DNA from: Hermodice carunculata
Lineage: Eukaryota > Annelida > Polychaeta > Eunicida > Amphinomidae
Direction: 5' to 3'
Length of the DNA: 64,000 nucleotides
Assembly: GCA_964020975.1 (NCBI GenBank)
Contig: OZ026628.1
Coordinates: 49,015,436 to 49,079,435 of the forward strand
The position numbers and the translations under genes are program-made. This document shows positions 12,331 to 26,115 of this stretch, one piece after another (the stretch's first letter is position 1; each line of letters begins with the position of its first letter). Below the pieces are notes generated by a model. It ran no database searches and had not been told where the DNA came from. It was given only the letters and a program-made list of their open reading frames with translations.

Positions 12331-13089
12331 GGTAGTATCGAAACACCAAGGTTAAGTTAACTCTGGGGTGTGTTAAAACATGACATTATTTTGTAAACAG
12401 CTACATCTGTGTTACTCCAGTGACGTATGAGAAGCTCAGAAAGACTGTATCTCGCCTACCTCTCTATAGGGGACACATCGTATTCATCGAAAAGACCATT
12501 CTTGAAATGTTTGGGAAGTCTGTTGAACTTTTCACTCGTTTCCACGTTGAAACTCCTGAGAGAGGGCACTGGAATACTTTAGAGCAAAATCCTCATTTAC
12601 GGTTGATAGCGTGGCTTTCGCAATTTACAACATTTGCTTTCACAAGTTTGTCATGGTGTAAGTTTATAAAGAAGCGCACTCACAATTGTTCAGGTGCTGT
12701 GATGTAAACGATAATGTCTACAATGTAGTGTCGACCTTTGGGATGGCTTCACATTAGAGGGAACCTTGAGGCACTACTTATCATTTTTAGCTACTGATCC
12801 GACCTAAAATCACCTGTAGTGAAGAGCAGAGTGCTTATAAATGCGTACTTCAAGCTTGTCTTATACCCTGTCATACCACCTACAATTGGCGTTTAAGGGA
12901 GCTGTATCAAACTGAATCATATATCATTAAAACAATTACAAGATTGCATTGATCGCCATGCCTGGACTCTATCATTAAATGAAACTAAATGGAGATGAAC
13001 ATAACAGTGAAAGTCCCCTGATGGCAGGTAATCAGAAAGCACATATTTCCTGCATCACATTTTCAATAATGCTTAGTGGCAAATATATG

Positions 13090-13174
<85 letters not shown>

Positions 13175-13599
13175 GAGTATTGCTTATAAGAAATGCACCC
13201 TATGAAGTTTGAATGTTTAATAAAGTTGTAACATTGTCTCTACTCAACTGCATTTTACCAACGGAAACATGGCACGCTTAATCTACGGTTCGCACATATG
13301 TATAAAGCGTTTAACCCACTACACATTTATCGAGGCTATGGTAAGACAAGGACGTGTCGGGGGGGGGGGGAGGGGGTAGCACAGTGATACAAGTAATAAT
13401 TTTAGCCTAGTACAAGGTATGAAAAATGAGAAAATGCACAAATACTGGTTGTTACGAACTACGGAAATGGGAAAGGCTTAAGACTACATGGATGTGGTTT
13501 ATAATAGCCTCGACACTAATATTATATAAAAACAGCGTCCCCGGTGCAAAAATGCTTTCTGCAATAGTAGAAGACAACTGTAAGGAAGAGCTTAAACAA

Positions 13600-16500
13600 C
13601 ATTGTACAAGGAAAATGTAGCAAGGTATAGCACACTGGGACCCGTACATATGATTTCCATAATAAACTTATGAACAATGGAGTGAATCTGTGTCACATTT
13701 ACCTATACGTTGTTCACGTTTGAACGACCCAAAACCGTTGTTCTGCTATCAGGAAGGGATCAAGACCTTACATGCAGCCCAACCGCTTTGTATTTGCCGG
13801 CACCCGACGAGCAGGCTTTCAAGTATTCCTGAGAGCAGACCAAAAGGACAAATTAACACAAGCAAGTCGTAAAATTGTAAATTAACGCCATAAATAGTAT
13901 AAACTAACTGGAGAAAACCGTATGACAGTTTTGCTTGTAAAGTTACTATTAACGTTGACGTCATGTTACGCCCCCCCCTCCCCCCCCCCCCCCCCCCAGT
14001 CTCCGGTCTGAGTTTTTTATGTCGAAACTGTTACTCGCAATGTGTCAGAACATACCTCTGGCTTCACCAAGCGCAGCACATCCCCTGGCACTGGCTCCGC
14101 CAGTCTCTCAATGTTCTGTTCCTAACAAAACTGTTGGGTTACTCAAAATTGGTTTTCGTCAGTCGACAGTTTATCGGTGCCTTCGTCAACAGGCAATGCC
14201 TAAGGACCTTTAAAAAAACTGGAGTAAGTGCAACAGGCCTTTATTTACCTTTACTGGTGACATATCCCACTTTGTCCTTGAGTATGTCCACAATGATAGT
14301 TCTCATGAAATCATTGGGGAGGTAACATTGGATTAGCATGTATGTAAAGCACATTTACAATAATGGAATAGCCTTTTATCGGAAAGGGTTAAATGTTCAG
14401 TAGATATAGTGTCATAACAGCATGCCTTACCACATTTTAAATCACTCACAATATTTGTGATTGTGGTTATGTTCACTTCAATGTCTGGTAAATATTTTTT
14501 TCAATCAGACAAGTCAAAAAGTGTGTACTTATTGTTTGAGCCATGTACTGAGTTAAGCAGTGATTTGAAATGCTCGCAACTCAAATCAGCGATCTTTCTT
14601 GTCGTGCATTACTACAACAATCGATTCTAGGCGGGATATGTTTTCTTATTTATGGCTGATATTTTCTTCCAGAATCATCCATAGTCTTTTGAGACAAGTC
14701 ACTGGCCAAAGAGTCACAGCAGGCTGTTTGTCCATTTTTGTTTACCTTTCCAGAGAGCATACTTAAGGTAAGGCGTAGTTCAATTCATAAAATCATTAAT
14801 TGGGCCATGTCGGGTTTGTGAACTACACGGGACTAATTGATGACTCGGAACAACTACGAGTGCACACACAGAACTGCTGCCTTTAATAACGTTGATTTTT
14901 GTACACTTCACATGACGCTGGTCGCTTACACCTCACCAGGTCTTATCCATTTACCGCTCAGCGTACATCGCTCATCGCGTTAACTGCAATTACATTCATA
15001 ACATTAAGTATCTCCATATCAAAATCGAACCTTTAACATAGTATATTACATATACAAGCCGCATTCATATATCACACAAATTCATATGATTACATTTGAT
15101 CGAAAAGTCCAAATTGTATACATTAAGCGCGGCCCTCTTGTCACTTATATTACCGTGAACAAAAATTGTAAACCACACAAAGTTGATCCGATTACCGTCA
15201 AACTTCAAAGTACTTTGTGATAACAAATACTCAGTCAATCATTTTCAACTACGACGTGAAAAGCAAATAACTTATGCTTACAATATTACGGAATACCTAC
15301 CCGGCATTTTGCCACCTTCAACACGTCGTGCACAAGTACCAAAACCAACAATATTTATTCTTATGTGCAAATGAACGGCACAACCGTATATTACAAAAGA
15401 AAACCCTCCAATTCTAGTTTGAAACCATCACATAAAATAATAATGCTTTTACTTGACACAGCGTGGCATATACGCGTGCATCTTACTTGACACAGCGTGA
15501 CATATACGCGTCCTGGCAAGTCTTATTATAAACATACAACGCGCACATGTATTACACCAAAGTTTTACCAAACAATACATGAAGTTTGAAAAAACCTCAA
15601 TATATTTCATAAACTCGTACATGTAAGCGCACTTTAACGGCAAAAGCATGACCCAGTAAAACGCGTTTTCACGAGTTGCCTTTTTTGAACGATGCGTACA
15701 TTTAGCTAGGAGTTCATTTGAGTATGTACATTTACATTTTAATACCAAGTTAAACTTCTTAATATACTTACAGGAACACTATTGCAGTGTCTGCGTTACA
15801 ACCACCCCATGTTAGTTACAGAAGTAAACTATGCATTGGCCAAATGCACGCTCCCTACGTGCCTGTAACAAGTGCAGCTACAAAAAAGAACCGCATGAAT
15901 AAAAAACCCAGATATAACTCCATCAAATTTCATGTGGGCAAAAATAACGAGTTGAATACTCGTCAAAAATTGGAATTAAATCGACGGGAAATGGACAAGC
16001 ACTTACCATTAGCTCCCATGTGTCCGTTAATTATGTACAATATATGGGGAACATAGTCCCAAGGCGCCCGCAAGCGGGTAACGTAACCAGAACTCTTCCA
16101 CTCCCAGTGAACAGCGACGCCGGTTGACAAGCAGGGGGCTGCTACAAGATTTGAACACCATACCCGCATTTTCCTTTTCACTTCCGCATGTACCAGTCTT
16201 AGCCTTTTTTTTTTTTTTGTACTTTTGTACTTATCGGAAGGGGGTAGAGGTTTATGATACGTTTGGACGGTATCAAGTCCATATAGGTGTTATGCAAACG
16301 CACAAGACAATTTTTTTGGGGGGGGGCTTTTAGTGAGAACATGGAGCTTGGTCCCCTTAGAAGGCAAGATACTTTATCTAACAGCTGGGAACACAAAAGG
16401 CTCAGAGGTGAAGTGTCTTAAAATACTCCAGCCAAGAGACTTTTTCCAAAAATCTTCCCCGTAAATTAATGTATAATTCTGTGGCAATTAAATATACGCT

Positions 16501-19500
16501 ATGGAATTAAAAACTGTGTATATTCACAAGGATTTATAAGAGAAAAACATCTGTGATACTCCAAGATGATGAGGGTTTTTGTGTGTGTGTGTGTCTGTGT
16601 GTCTGTGTGTTTGCCCTTGTGTGCGATTTTCTGCATCTTTAGCTGAATGTTCTCCTGAATTCATTTTTCGTCCACATTAAGACGAGCATTAACAATGTCC
16701 TGGAAACGTAATACGCCACCGCGTCATTACCGCAGCGCATTTTGGGGGGTCGCAGAGGACAAGGTCAAAGCAGCGCACATAGAATGACATGGCTGTGGTC
16801 GCAGCATGGCAGATGTCTTCGTAATTGCCACTTATATAAAAACCCGCCGGTACTTTCGGACCTGTATCCACTATCGGTGCAACCTTCTTGCGTAAGCTCC
16901 ATCTTTTTCACACCAGGGGGTCGCGGCGGGTCTTACTAGTTCTGGAGCTTAGTGTTGCGCCTCAGGGCGACTTTAGTATCTGATACAGAATCCCTATTGT
17001 GGGGTCCACAGCCGGCTTCAACTGTTTTCTGTATTGTGGTCTTTTTAACATTTTCAGGTAATACTCACACTGGGAAAGTCCAATCATATATTGCACATTA
17101 CATTTATTAGATAAATTAACCTTCCCTTAACCCCAATCGCACACATATTTTGGATACTACCTCTTCACAATACCCACTTGGCTCACCGGCACTTGGCTCC
17201 CATTTTCAAAATTGCAGATTCCGCACAAAAATGTATGTAAATGAGGATAATAATGGGATGATCTTGGGGAAGGGGGATTAATATATGCAGCCAAGAGTAT
17301 ATTTTTGCAAATGTTTAGAGCATCAATAATGATATTATGTGTGCTGTAGCCGCAATTCACTTTGATATCCAAATACAAACTACTTTTGTGCGGCATTGTG
17401 CAATGTTCAAAATGGCGTTCACCGTGTGCCGGTAGGTTCAAGGTCTATCGTATCACATTTGGATTTGTAGGTAACGATGAGAACTGCTTCGGATACAACA
17501 GACCAGGTAGATTCAAGGTAAGATAGTAAGTCATGTTTTAAAAGTACTTTAACGACCGTTTGATCTGCTAACTCAGACAACGGAAACTTGGAATGTAGCA
17601 AAATATGACCATAACGATTACCTAGGAAGCGGCCTGGCAATTTATTAATCAATTATTGCATGTAATGCCCTCTGCAGATGATATCAAGCATACAGCTAGT
17701 AGCTACATCGGGGTGTTGCTAACTAGTTGCGTGACACATTGAGAAGTATAACTTAAGAATGAAGAAAAAAAACAACACTACAAGAAAAATCTGTATAAGT
17801 CGTCGGATCTAATATAATAAATAAGGTAACAAATAGTATTTAAATACTACAAACTTACTAAATTAACCTAAAGAGCCAAGTCTATGTATCAAACGGCCTC
17901 TCATCTTTGTTTGCTCTCTAGCTTTTCTTGCCTTAATTGGTCTGCTTCATACCAGAATCCCCCCGTGTGATTCATGTTGCTTCTTTTCTAAGTAGATCTA
18001 TAATAGTGCTCCCCTTTCTACAGGAACCAGTTTGCACTTAAAGTTTTCCATATGTGGTCCCAAAAGTTTGTTTCTTAATCCTTTATAATATTCCCATTCT
18101 TTCATAAAATGTATTTTGTCTTCAATTTCTCCCTTACAACAGACCATACTTTTTCTTTGGGACTTTTCCATTTGTGTATTTTCCGTCCTCTCCCAATCAT
18201 CAGTTATGTGCCGAGATTCCCATTTGTGTTAGAGTTTTTGTCCTATTATAAACTTTTACCATGTCCAAGTAATCATCATTATCAACCTTCCTGTATTTAT
18301 GAAAAGAAACGATCAAAATCATTAAAAAATCCAATTGTTGAAGCGAGGAAGTAAATCACATTTCTGAGAGTCCAGTAATAATCTCTGTCTCGTGTTGGCT
18401 TATCTGATATTGTGCCCAGGTGTTCAGCATTGATCTCGTACAAAAGTCATGATATCCTTCGGGTCACGTTTCGCGAGACCTGACTTGCCCGCAGTATAGC
18501 TACCCATCGATTCATCCCGGATTACATAATAGGTGTCACTGTAGATGTCCACTTCTGACTTAAAGATAGTGGAAGGTTTCCAGGATAGACTCACCTATTA
18601 TTTGCTTCTACTTTTTGTATTAATGTATAGAAGTTAACCTAGCAAAAGTTTTGTCACAAGAGCGTATTTCCTGCATGTATTGTGTAGCGTTTAGTATGGT
18701 GCAATACTGTTTAATTTGCAGATACCGGTAAAAGCGTAGTACCTGTGTCAATCGTTATCTTTATTTTTTTGTCAAGATATGATTTCACATTGTACCTTTT
18801 CACTTTTGTTTAAATTATCCTTACTTATAAAAAAGCAAAGAGTTCCCTTTGGAAATAATTTTTTAATTGAGTTTAAGGGTCATTCCAGGTAGGTAACTAT
18901 TTTATGTTTTTATAAATATACTTTTATGCACATATTTTCGTGTACATTTTTTCCACTAATTACAATCAATCAATTAATCAATCACTCAAAATGGTGCATT
19001 TTGGTGAATCCTTTACAAATTTATTTGGCTACATGTGTGTTCGTTGTTTGGTGGTTCTGCAATAAACTTAATGATGTGTCTCTTTCTTTGAATAATTATA
19101 ACCTTTTTTGCTGCCCTAATGATTGACTTGTATTACTTCTGCAAAACCATGATTGTATATTGTGGCATTCCAAAGGAACACACCTATCCACTGTTTCATT
19201 GGTTGATTTGCCAGACATATCATTCACCCCAATTATACCACATTTGGTACTGCCATTTGCATACACATATCGCCATATAATGTAATATCACATTCGGCAA
19301 TGTGACATTCAAAGCTAAATACAGTCCCACTCTTTCTTTCAACACTAGATAAACTCTAAAACCATAAACTGCATTTTTCCTCTTATATTATAATTGCATG
19401 GAATGGCACTGATTTCATTCTCAATATATAAACAAAGCCACCTTTTCCATCATTATTTCATAAAGATATGAAATTGTTTTCAACATTGTTTTTATTATAC

Positions 19501-21066
19501 CCTCAAATCAATATACCACTTGTATTTGCATGTGTATGAGTTCAACTACAGTCAACACTGTCACTTTTTCCATCATGTCCATACCATTGATCGTTTTCCC
19601 ATATATGTACCTGGAGCTAAGTAGGAATTCCACTCCAATACTCAAGTCTGTGATAACAAGTTCCTTTGAGACACAATCACATATTTTCACACATGCTTTA
19701 TGCTGCAAAGTATATAGTTACTCCTCTAGATTGATGTCGTGTCATAATGAATATGCATCAGGCATACATATGCCTCGGATGTCCGCACGTAATTATTCAG
19801 CGTCCAAAGTACACCGTTGCTTGTCTTGTGTTCGCAAGATGCAACAGGCAAGGTACAAGCAATCTTTAGGAGTACTCAAATGTTGGGAAACATCAATTTG
19901 ATCTGCCAAGAAACAAACAGGGACCCACATTACCATATCGGGTCAGAACTCATTCAGCAGCTCAAAACATATTCGTTCCACGGAATTCAGTATTCGAACC
20001 GTACCTCATCCCCTCCAGTTTTATTTATTTAAAGGTCAAAACTTCTGAATAGCTGAAGTAGCATGCACTGAGTCTAACATCTATGTTCTGAAGATATAGG
20101 CCTACATAGAGGGTGAGTTAATATATTAAGGTAGCGCGATACAAATCGCCCGAAATTTCGGCATTTTTTTTAATCTTTGTATAGATGAATATCTAATGTA
20201 TCTGTCATGTAAAAATCAAATTTCTGCTGAAATTGCAAAACAGAGAAAAACGGGGCATATTTAGTGGAGCTTCTTGCTGAGAGTCCATAGTCACGCCGAC
20301 CGTGTTTGTTGTTTCTGTGAACGGGAGAGGCTTGAGAAAGTGGTCACATGACCGGCCGCGGCAACAGCTCGTTTAAAAATGGCCACCGCTGTGTCTGCTC
20401 TAGCGATGACGCTGATGCGTTAGCGCCCTGGTTCCCAAACCAAATGGTCATACATTTTATGAATTAGGTTGCTCTTGTTATATGTACTTTTTGGGGGGGG
20501 GTTGTTGTTTTTTTTTTGTTTTTTGTTTTTTTTTTTTTTTTTTTTTTTTTTGTTTTTTTTTTTTTGTTGTTGTTGTTTTTTATTGTTTTTTTTCTTTATG
20601 CTATTTTGAGTTTTTAACATTTAATCCGAAGAAAAGTGTTGAAGACAGACCGTACATTGAGCCGAGATCATGACATGACTGCACGTCCTAATCCTACTTC
20701 AGATGCATTGCTGATTCAAAGCAGTCTTTCATCACCGACGTGGCAGCGATTGTTTTCTCACCCAAAGAAACGAATAGTTCTAATCAGATTTAATAATTCA
20801 CGCACAAGTTTTCATTACATTTAAATTTTATAGAAAAATTAAAGCTTTGTCTAAATTGTATTTGGATTTCGTGCGAGCTCAGAACCCGCATTTGCGACTT
20901 GGTCATTGCATTGGTGGACTTAGCTTAGTACGTTCGTGAGGAGTTGTATCGCTAAACTAGCACAATCAGTCTAAAAATACCTAAAGTTAGGAAGGATAAA
21001 TCAGCGATGCAGGAAGCAACAGATGCTACGACGGACGTGTGTGTGTATCTGTGTGTATGTATGCGC

Positions 21067-21126
<60 letters not shown>

Positions 21127-21890
21127 GGTAGTATCAGAACACCAAGGTTAAGTTAACTCTGGGGTGTGTTAAAACATGACATTATTTTGTAAACAGCTAC
21201 ATCTGTGTTACTCCAGTGACGTATGAGAAGCTCAGAAAGACTGTATCTCGCCTACCTCTCTATAGGGGACACATCGTATTCATCGAAAAACCATTCTTGA
21301 AAGGTTTGGGAAGTCTGTTGAACTTTTCACTCGTTTCCACGTTGAAACTCCTGAGAGAGGGCACTGGAATACTTTAGAGCAAAATCCTCATTTACGGTTG
21401 ATAGCGTGGCTTTCGCAATTTACGGCATTTGCTTTCACGAGTTTGTCATGGTGTAAGTTTATAAAGAAGCGCACTCACAATTGTTCAGGTGCTGTGATGT
21501 AAACGATAATGTCTACAATGTAGTGTCGACCTTTGGGATGGCTTCACATTAGAGGGAACCTTGAGGCACTACTTATCATTTTTAGCTACTGATCCGACCT
21601 AAAATCACCTGTAGTGAAGAGCAGAGTGCTTATAAATGCGTACTTCAAGCTTGTCTTATACCCTGTCATACCACCTACAATTGGCGTTTAAGGGAGCTGT
21701 ATCAAACTGAATCATATATCATTAAAACAATTACAAGATTGCATTGATCGCCATGCCTGGACTCTATCATTAAATGAAACTAAATGGAGATGAACATAAC
21801 AGTGAAAGTCCCCTGATGGCAGGTAATCAGAAAGCACATATTTCCTGCATCACATTTTCAATAATGCTTAGTGGCAAATATATGTATATA

Positions 21891-21970
<80 letters not shown>

Positions 21971-22412
21971 TATATAAACGAGTATTGCTTATAAGAAATG
22001 CACCCTATGAAGTTTGAATGTTTAATAAAGTTGTAACATTGTCTCTACTCAACTGCATTTTACCAACGGAAACATGGCACGCTTAATCTACGGTTCGCAC
22101 ATATGTATAAAGCGTTTAACCCACTACACATTTATCGAGGCTATGGTAAGACAAGGACGTGTCGGGGGGGGGGGGGGGGGGGAAGGGGGTAGCACAGTGA
22201 TACAAGTAATAATTTTAGCCTAGTACAAGGTATGAAAAATGAGAAAATGCACAAATACTGGTTGTTACGAACTACGGAAATGGGAAAGGCTTAAGATTAC
22301 ATGGATGTGGTTTATAATAGCCTCGACACTAATATTATATAAAAACAGCGTCCCCGGTGCAAAAATGCTTTCTGCAATAGTAGAAGACAACTGTAAGGAA
22401 GAGCTTAAACAA
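13600..22412. repeat. Tandem 8.8 kb unit, copy C (complete, 8813 bases, last in the array)
   Basis: The last complete unit. Its extra length over copy B is in the poly(T), TA and G tracts and similar low-complexity runs. At its right end the array stops: after agcttaaacaa the sequence continues as tgactgcgctg rather than cattgtac. That continuation is also what follows the single diverged unit at 58794, so it is the ancestral right flank. A one-base deletion near 21290 interrupts a short open frame that is open in copies A and B, which argues that this frame is not coding. Confidence 0.93.
16833..16842 (+). promoter_or_regulatory. TATA-box core promoter candidate, unit copy C
   Basis: Identical counterpart of the element at 8054 in the next unit, with the same upstream half site and the same downstream initiator-like sequence. 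Confidence 0.4.
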
Positions 22413-22854
22413 TGACTGCGCTGTCAGGGGTTCAGTTTTCGTTTCCCGGTGAGGCCGTGATGTTTTTCTCTATACCGCTGTTCGATGTTGCTATTTCTTT
22501 ACTTGCAAGTGGCGGTGCGATTACCCGGCATCGCAGCATCCTACAAGGCAGGGGACCAGCTGAAGGATTTCCAAAATACCTGTTCCTGGGCTGTTCGCTC
22601 CGGCAGGGGAGGCCGCGGTGTTTGGCTCTATACCGTTGCTCAGTCTTGCGACTTCTTTCTCAGCCATAAGACTGATCTTTTTTATCTACTGAAGAATAAT
22701 TCCCTGTTTTTTAGCATAGATCTTGTCCATTGATTATACTTTGTATACAATGTTGGAAAATAGTCCATCAGAGCCATTGTTATTTGTGCAATATACCGAC
22801 TCGAAATATAGCTTAACTTGAACCTCAACTGGTCAGTTTGATCCAGGTGTTCCT

Positions 22855-22936
22855 TAGCCCCGAGGGACCTCCCCCAGCCCTGTTGGCTTTGCGCTAACGC
22901 TAAGCCAACAGAGCTTTGGGAGGTACCTCTGGGCTA
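22855..22936. repeat. Long imperfect hairpin, also kept in the paralog
   Basis: Arms of about 34 bases (22855-22888 and 22903-22936), beginning tagccc and ending ggcta, pair with a few mismatches around a 14-base loop. The arms include ctgttggct and agccaacag. The paralog at 59082-59162 has diverged in sequence but can still form the same structure. It could be a foldback/MITE relic or a structured RNA; no function is known to me. Confidence 0.65.
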
Positions 22937-23169
22937 TATTTTCCTCTGTTTTTCGTCGGACGACAATTGGTAAAAGCTGATTCAGGGGTTTTTCTCTTAG
23001 AACTTGTGCGCTTCTGCACCCAACAGAGTACGTTCTGCATTTTCTCACTTTTTCTGATTGGAACTTGAACATACGTGTATTACATCGGCAAGAGTCAACA
23101 CTGCATCTAACTTACTGTGAGTCTGAAGTGTTGACTGAGTTTGTCCCCGGCGATGGATTGCGGAAAACA

Positions 23170-23275
23170 CACTGTGACGTAATAAGGCTACAGGGTCAGG
23201 GGGTATTATCACCAGAGACTACGCATGCGCAATTTCTTAGATGTTACTTCCGTTTGGTAGTTCTCTGAGTCGGTT
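23170..23275. promoter_or_regulatory. Conserved CRE / NRF1 / ETS-like motif cluster (promoter-like)
   Basis: Within about 80 bases lie a CRE-like tgacgtaa (23175), an NRF1-like cgcatgcgc (23222-23230) and an ETS-like acttccg (23246-23252). Known families of CpG-rich, TATA-less animal promoters use these motifs together. The core from agagactacgc to gttctctgag is almost unchanged in the diverged paralog, while DNA around it has more differences. Direction of transcription is unknown and no exon is evident next to it. Confidence 0.45.
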
Positions 23276-25662
23276 TGTATACTGAATACATGGAGCACAT
23301 TAAGAAAGAAAATGAGAAAATATTGCACATTTATTTTCTTCTGAATAATATGCAAAATAAATACATGCCCCTTCACATTACAATTCTGAAGCACAATACT
23401 GTAAGTAAGTTTAAAGGAGATTTAAAATATATATTTTCAGGGAAGGAGACCACCTAATTACACAGAAATACGTTGGTCTAGGGAGATCCACATTTTATGT
23501 TTCCGCAGATTAAATACACACTCAATGCTATAGACTAATGATAATCTGAAAAAAAAGTTATTAACAATAGACTTAAATTTATTTAATAAATTATGGAGAA
23601 TAGAGGTAAGCATCACCAGCCAATTTTAAGTCTATTTTTTTTTAATATAATGAAACGGTCCATGAGTAACAAATTAGGAATTTTTGTCAAATAAAGATAG
23701 CATGATTAAATGACTGAACATTGTGAGAGTAAAGAATGAAAAGTTGTTCGATGCAATGAATTAAGAGATTGCTTTTGGTACAGATGAGTCATTGCGTACT
23801 TTTCAAATAATTACAGTCTATAATTAGCATAGGAAAATGTCAGCTGCAACTAACATGGACCCGGTATTCTCATTCTGAACACATACGGTCAATAAAATTG
23901 AGGACTTCAAGTTAGAATGAACATGTGAAATACTACAGTGCTTGTCAGTAGCCCCAACTCCCATATAGGGTTATACTGGGTATGTACCGCGGAAGGGGGG
24001 TGGGGGACCACATGCACGATTGTACTGGATATGTGCCGAGGGAAAAACCCTGTTTTTATCACTCTCAGGATTAGAAAAGCCCTTCCAAAAATGTAGACAC
24101 CTGGATCAGGATAGGGGTAAAAATTATTTCAGTTAACTGAACGCCTTATTCATTTTTCAAACAAATGTATACATCGTGGATATTGCCTGGATATATAATA
24201 TAAAATTAGAACGTTCTTTGGGGGAGGGGGGGTGTGGGAAGGAAGAATATGCTAAAATTTGTTTAAAATTGGAACTTCCAAAATGCACCAGGATGCATCA
24301 ATGCAGTACTCCTTTCAACACATTACAGGTGTTGAGTCTGTGCCCCTGGTGTTGAGTATGTGCCTTCCCCCTCCCTCGGGGGGGGGGGGGGGGTAGCCTA
24401 AGTCTAACACCTGAGCGCAAGAAATGACACCTACCTGCTCAGGCATTTGATGCGAGTAGTTTAAGTATATCAGCTGAGAAAGTGAACTTCACAAACAAGT
24501 AGCTGAAATGCCAGATTTCTTTTTAAGTGAGCGGTTTGGAAAACTCAATCTGTTGCAAATGTGGACGGTAGATTTACAAGAGGGGTGACAAAACGCTAAT
24601 ACTGGTAGTTATACGTATAAACAGTTATTATTAAAGTCTGCCCCTAGAATCAGCAAGCAAGATTGCGTTAACAATTTTCCTGTTACTCCAGAAGTCAAGG
24701 AAACATACCACATATGCATTTATACTTGTTACTGGTATTTTATAGACTAAAGCTTACGGACAACTGTATTTTACGTGTTCGGCATGTATTACATGTTTTG
24801 TTTTTGTTTTTTGTTTTATGTTTTTTTTCCTCCGTGCATGTCTTGAAAATGAATCTGTAGATTGATTCATGTATGTACCAACATGTACGTTGTTAATGCT
24901 GTTGGCATGTGGAATAATTTTGGAAATCGCCATTTTGTATATTTTACAAGTCACAGGGATGATTTTCGTTGAATAATGTTTACCACATGGACAACATGTT
25001 TTACCTGATTTGTAACATGTACACTACGCTCACATATACTGTGGGCTGGTGTAGTTTTAACCTGGCTGATATACTTCTTTACATTGACCTTGATTTTTTT
25101 CGTCTCTATATATCTCGTTCATTCACAACAGTTCTAAAATCAATTAAAATGAGGCGATATAATGTTTTGAAAGCCCGGGGAATCCACATTATGTACAAGA
25201 ATAAAGGTTTTATCATCATGCTTGGATAAAAAAACATCGGAAAGAGCAGGATAAGCACATTTTGTATAGTGGGCCTGGGTTATATTCAGATCTGAGGGAA
25301 TGATGAGAGACATCATTGTATGGACTGATTTAGTCATTTTTCCAGTCACAAGTAAGAGTATATCTTCTTTATTGGATAGAAGAAATACCCCAGTCAGTGC
25401 TATGAAAAATAGGTGTTCATGCTAATCCTTTGGTTAAAAATCCATAAATTGAATAAACTTTGTCTGAGGCAGTATTATGAAAACACCCTGGCATATAACA
25501 CGTAATTTTTTTAGGAGATTTACACCACCCTAATTAAGATTATATCACTTAGTTTTATATGCACTGACTGTGAATATGGCGGTCGAGAATTACCACAATC
25601 CCATAACCCCACTTCAAATATGTCGGCTGGTGAAAGAAATGTTGAGCACAGTTAGATACGCA

Positions 25663-25766
<104 letters not shown>

Positions 25767-26057
25767 ATTCTTTAACACCAGTGTATAGTTACAGTACACG
25801 AAAACAGAGGCACAATGGAAAAAGATTGGAAAAAGTGGATGGAGCTCTGCATAAGCTAGGTGTTTTTATTTTATTTCATTTTTTATTTTTTTTATTTTTT
25901 CATGATTCCTTTTATGCTTCAAAATGCAAGAAAGGGGTTTGTCAATTTCAACAGTTTCCCAGGAAAGCTTTGCGCCCTCAGCACTTGCCCTTGCGCGACC
26001 TCTCATGGTCGTTTGATTGCGACTTAATGACACTAGTTCTCGCCTGTCGTCAAGCTG

Positions 26058-26114
<57 letters not shown>
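26058..26114. repeat. TA microsatellite at the end of the duplicated flank
   Basis: TA tract of about 57 bases. It marks exactly where similarity to the 62.7 kb paralog stops. Confidence 0.95.

Positions 26115-26115
<1 letters not shown>

Larger units (their letters stand above)
4819..13599. repeat. Tandem 8.8 kb unit, copy B (complete, 8781 bases)
   Basis: A complete unit, starting at cattgtacaag and ending at agcttaaacaa. The boundaries come from the diverged single-copy locus, whose homology starts at 38205 and ends at 58793. It is a near-perfect match to copy C and, over its right part, to copy A. It carries a TATA-type core promoter candidate, two 34-base direct repeats with ACGCGT, C and G homopolymers, poly(T), TG and TA microsatellites, and several short open frames of unknown meaning. 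It is not ribosomal DNA, histone genes or an snRNA cluster: none of those sequences was found. Confidence 0.93.

Noticed and set aside
1-22412. Interpretation of the array as rDNA, histone or snRNA cluster
   Set aside because: No ribosomal, histone, 5S, U1, U2 or U6 sequence was found in the unit.
1-22412. Interpretation of the array as purely an assembly artefact
   Set aside because: Units differ at scattered sites and in microsatellite length, and both ends show clean single-copy flanks. An artefact is still possible and is listed as a check.
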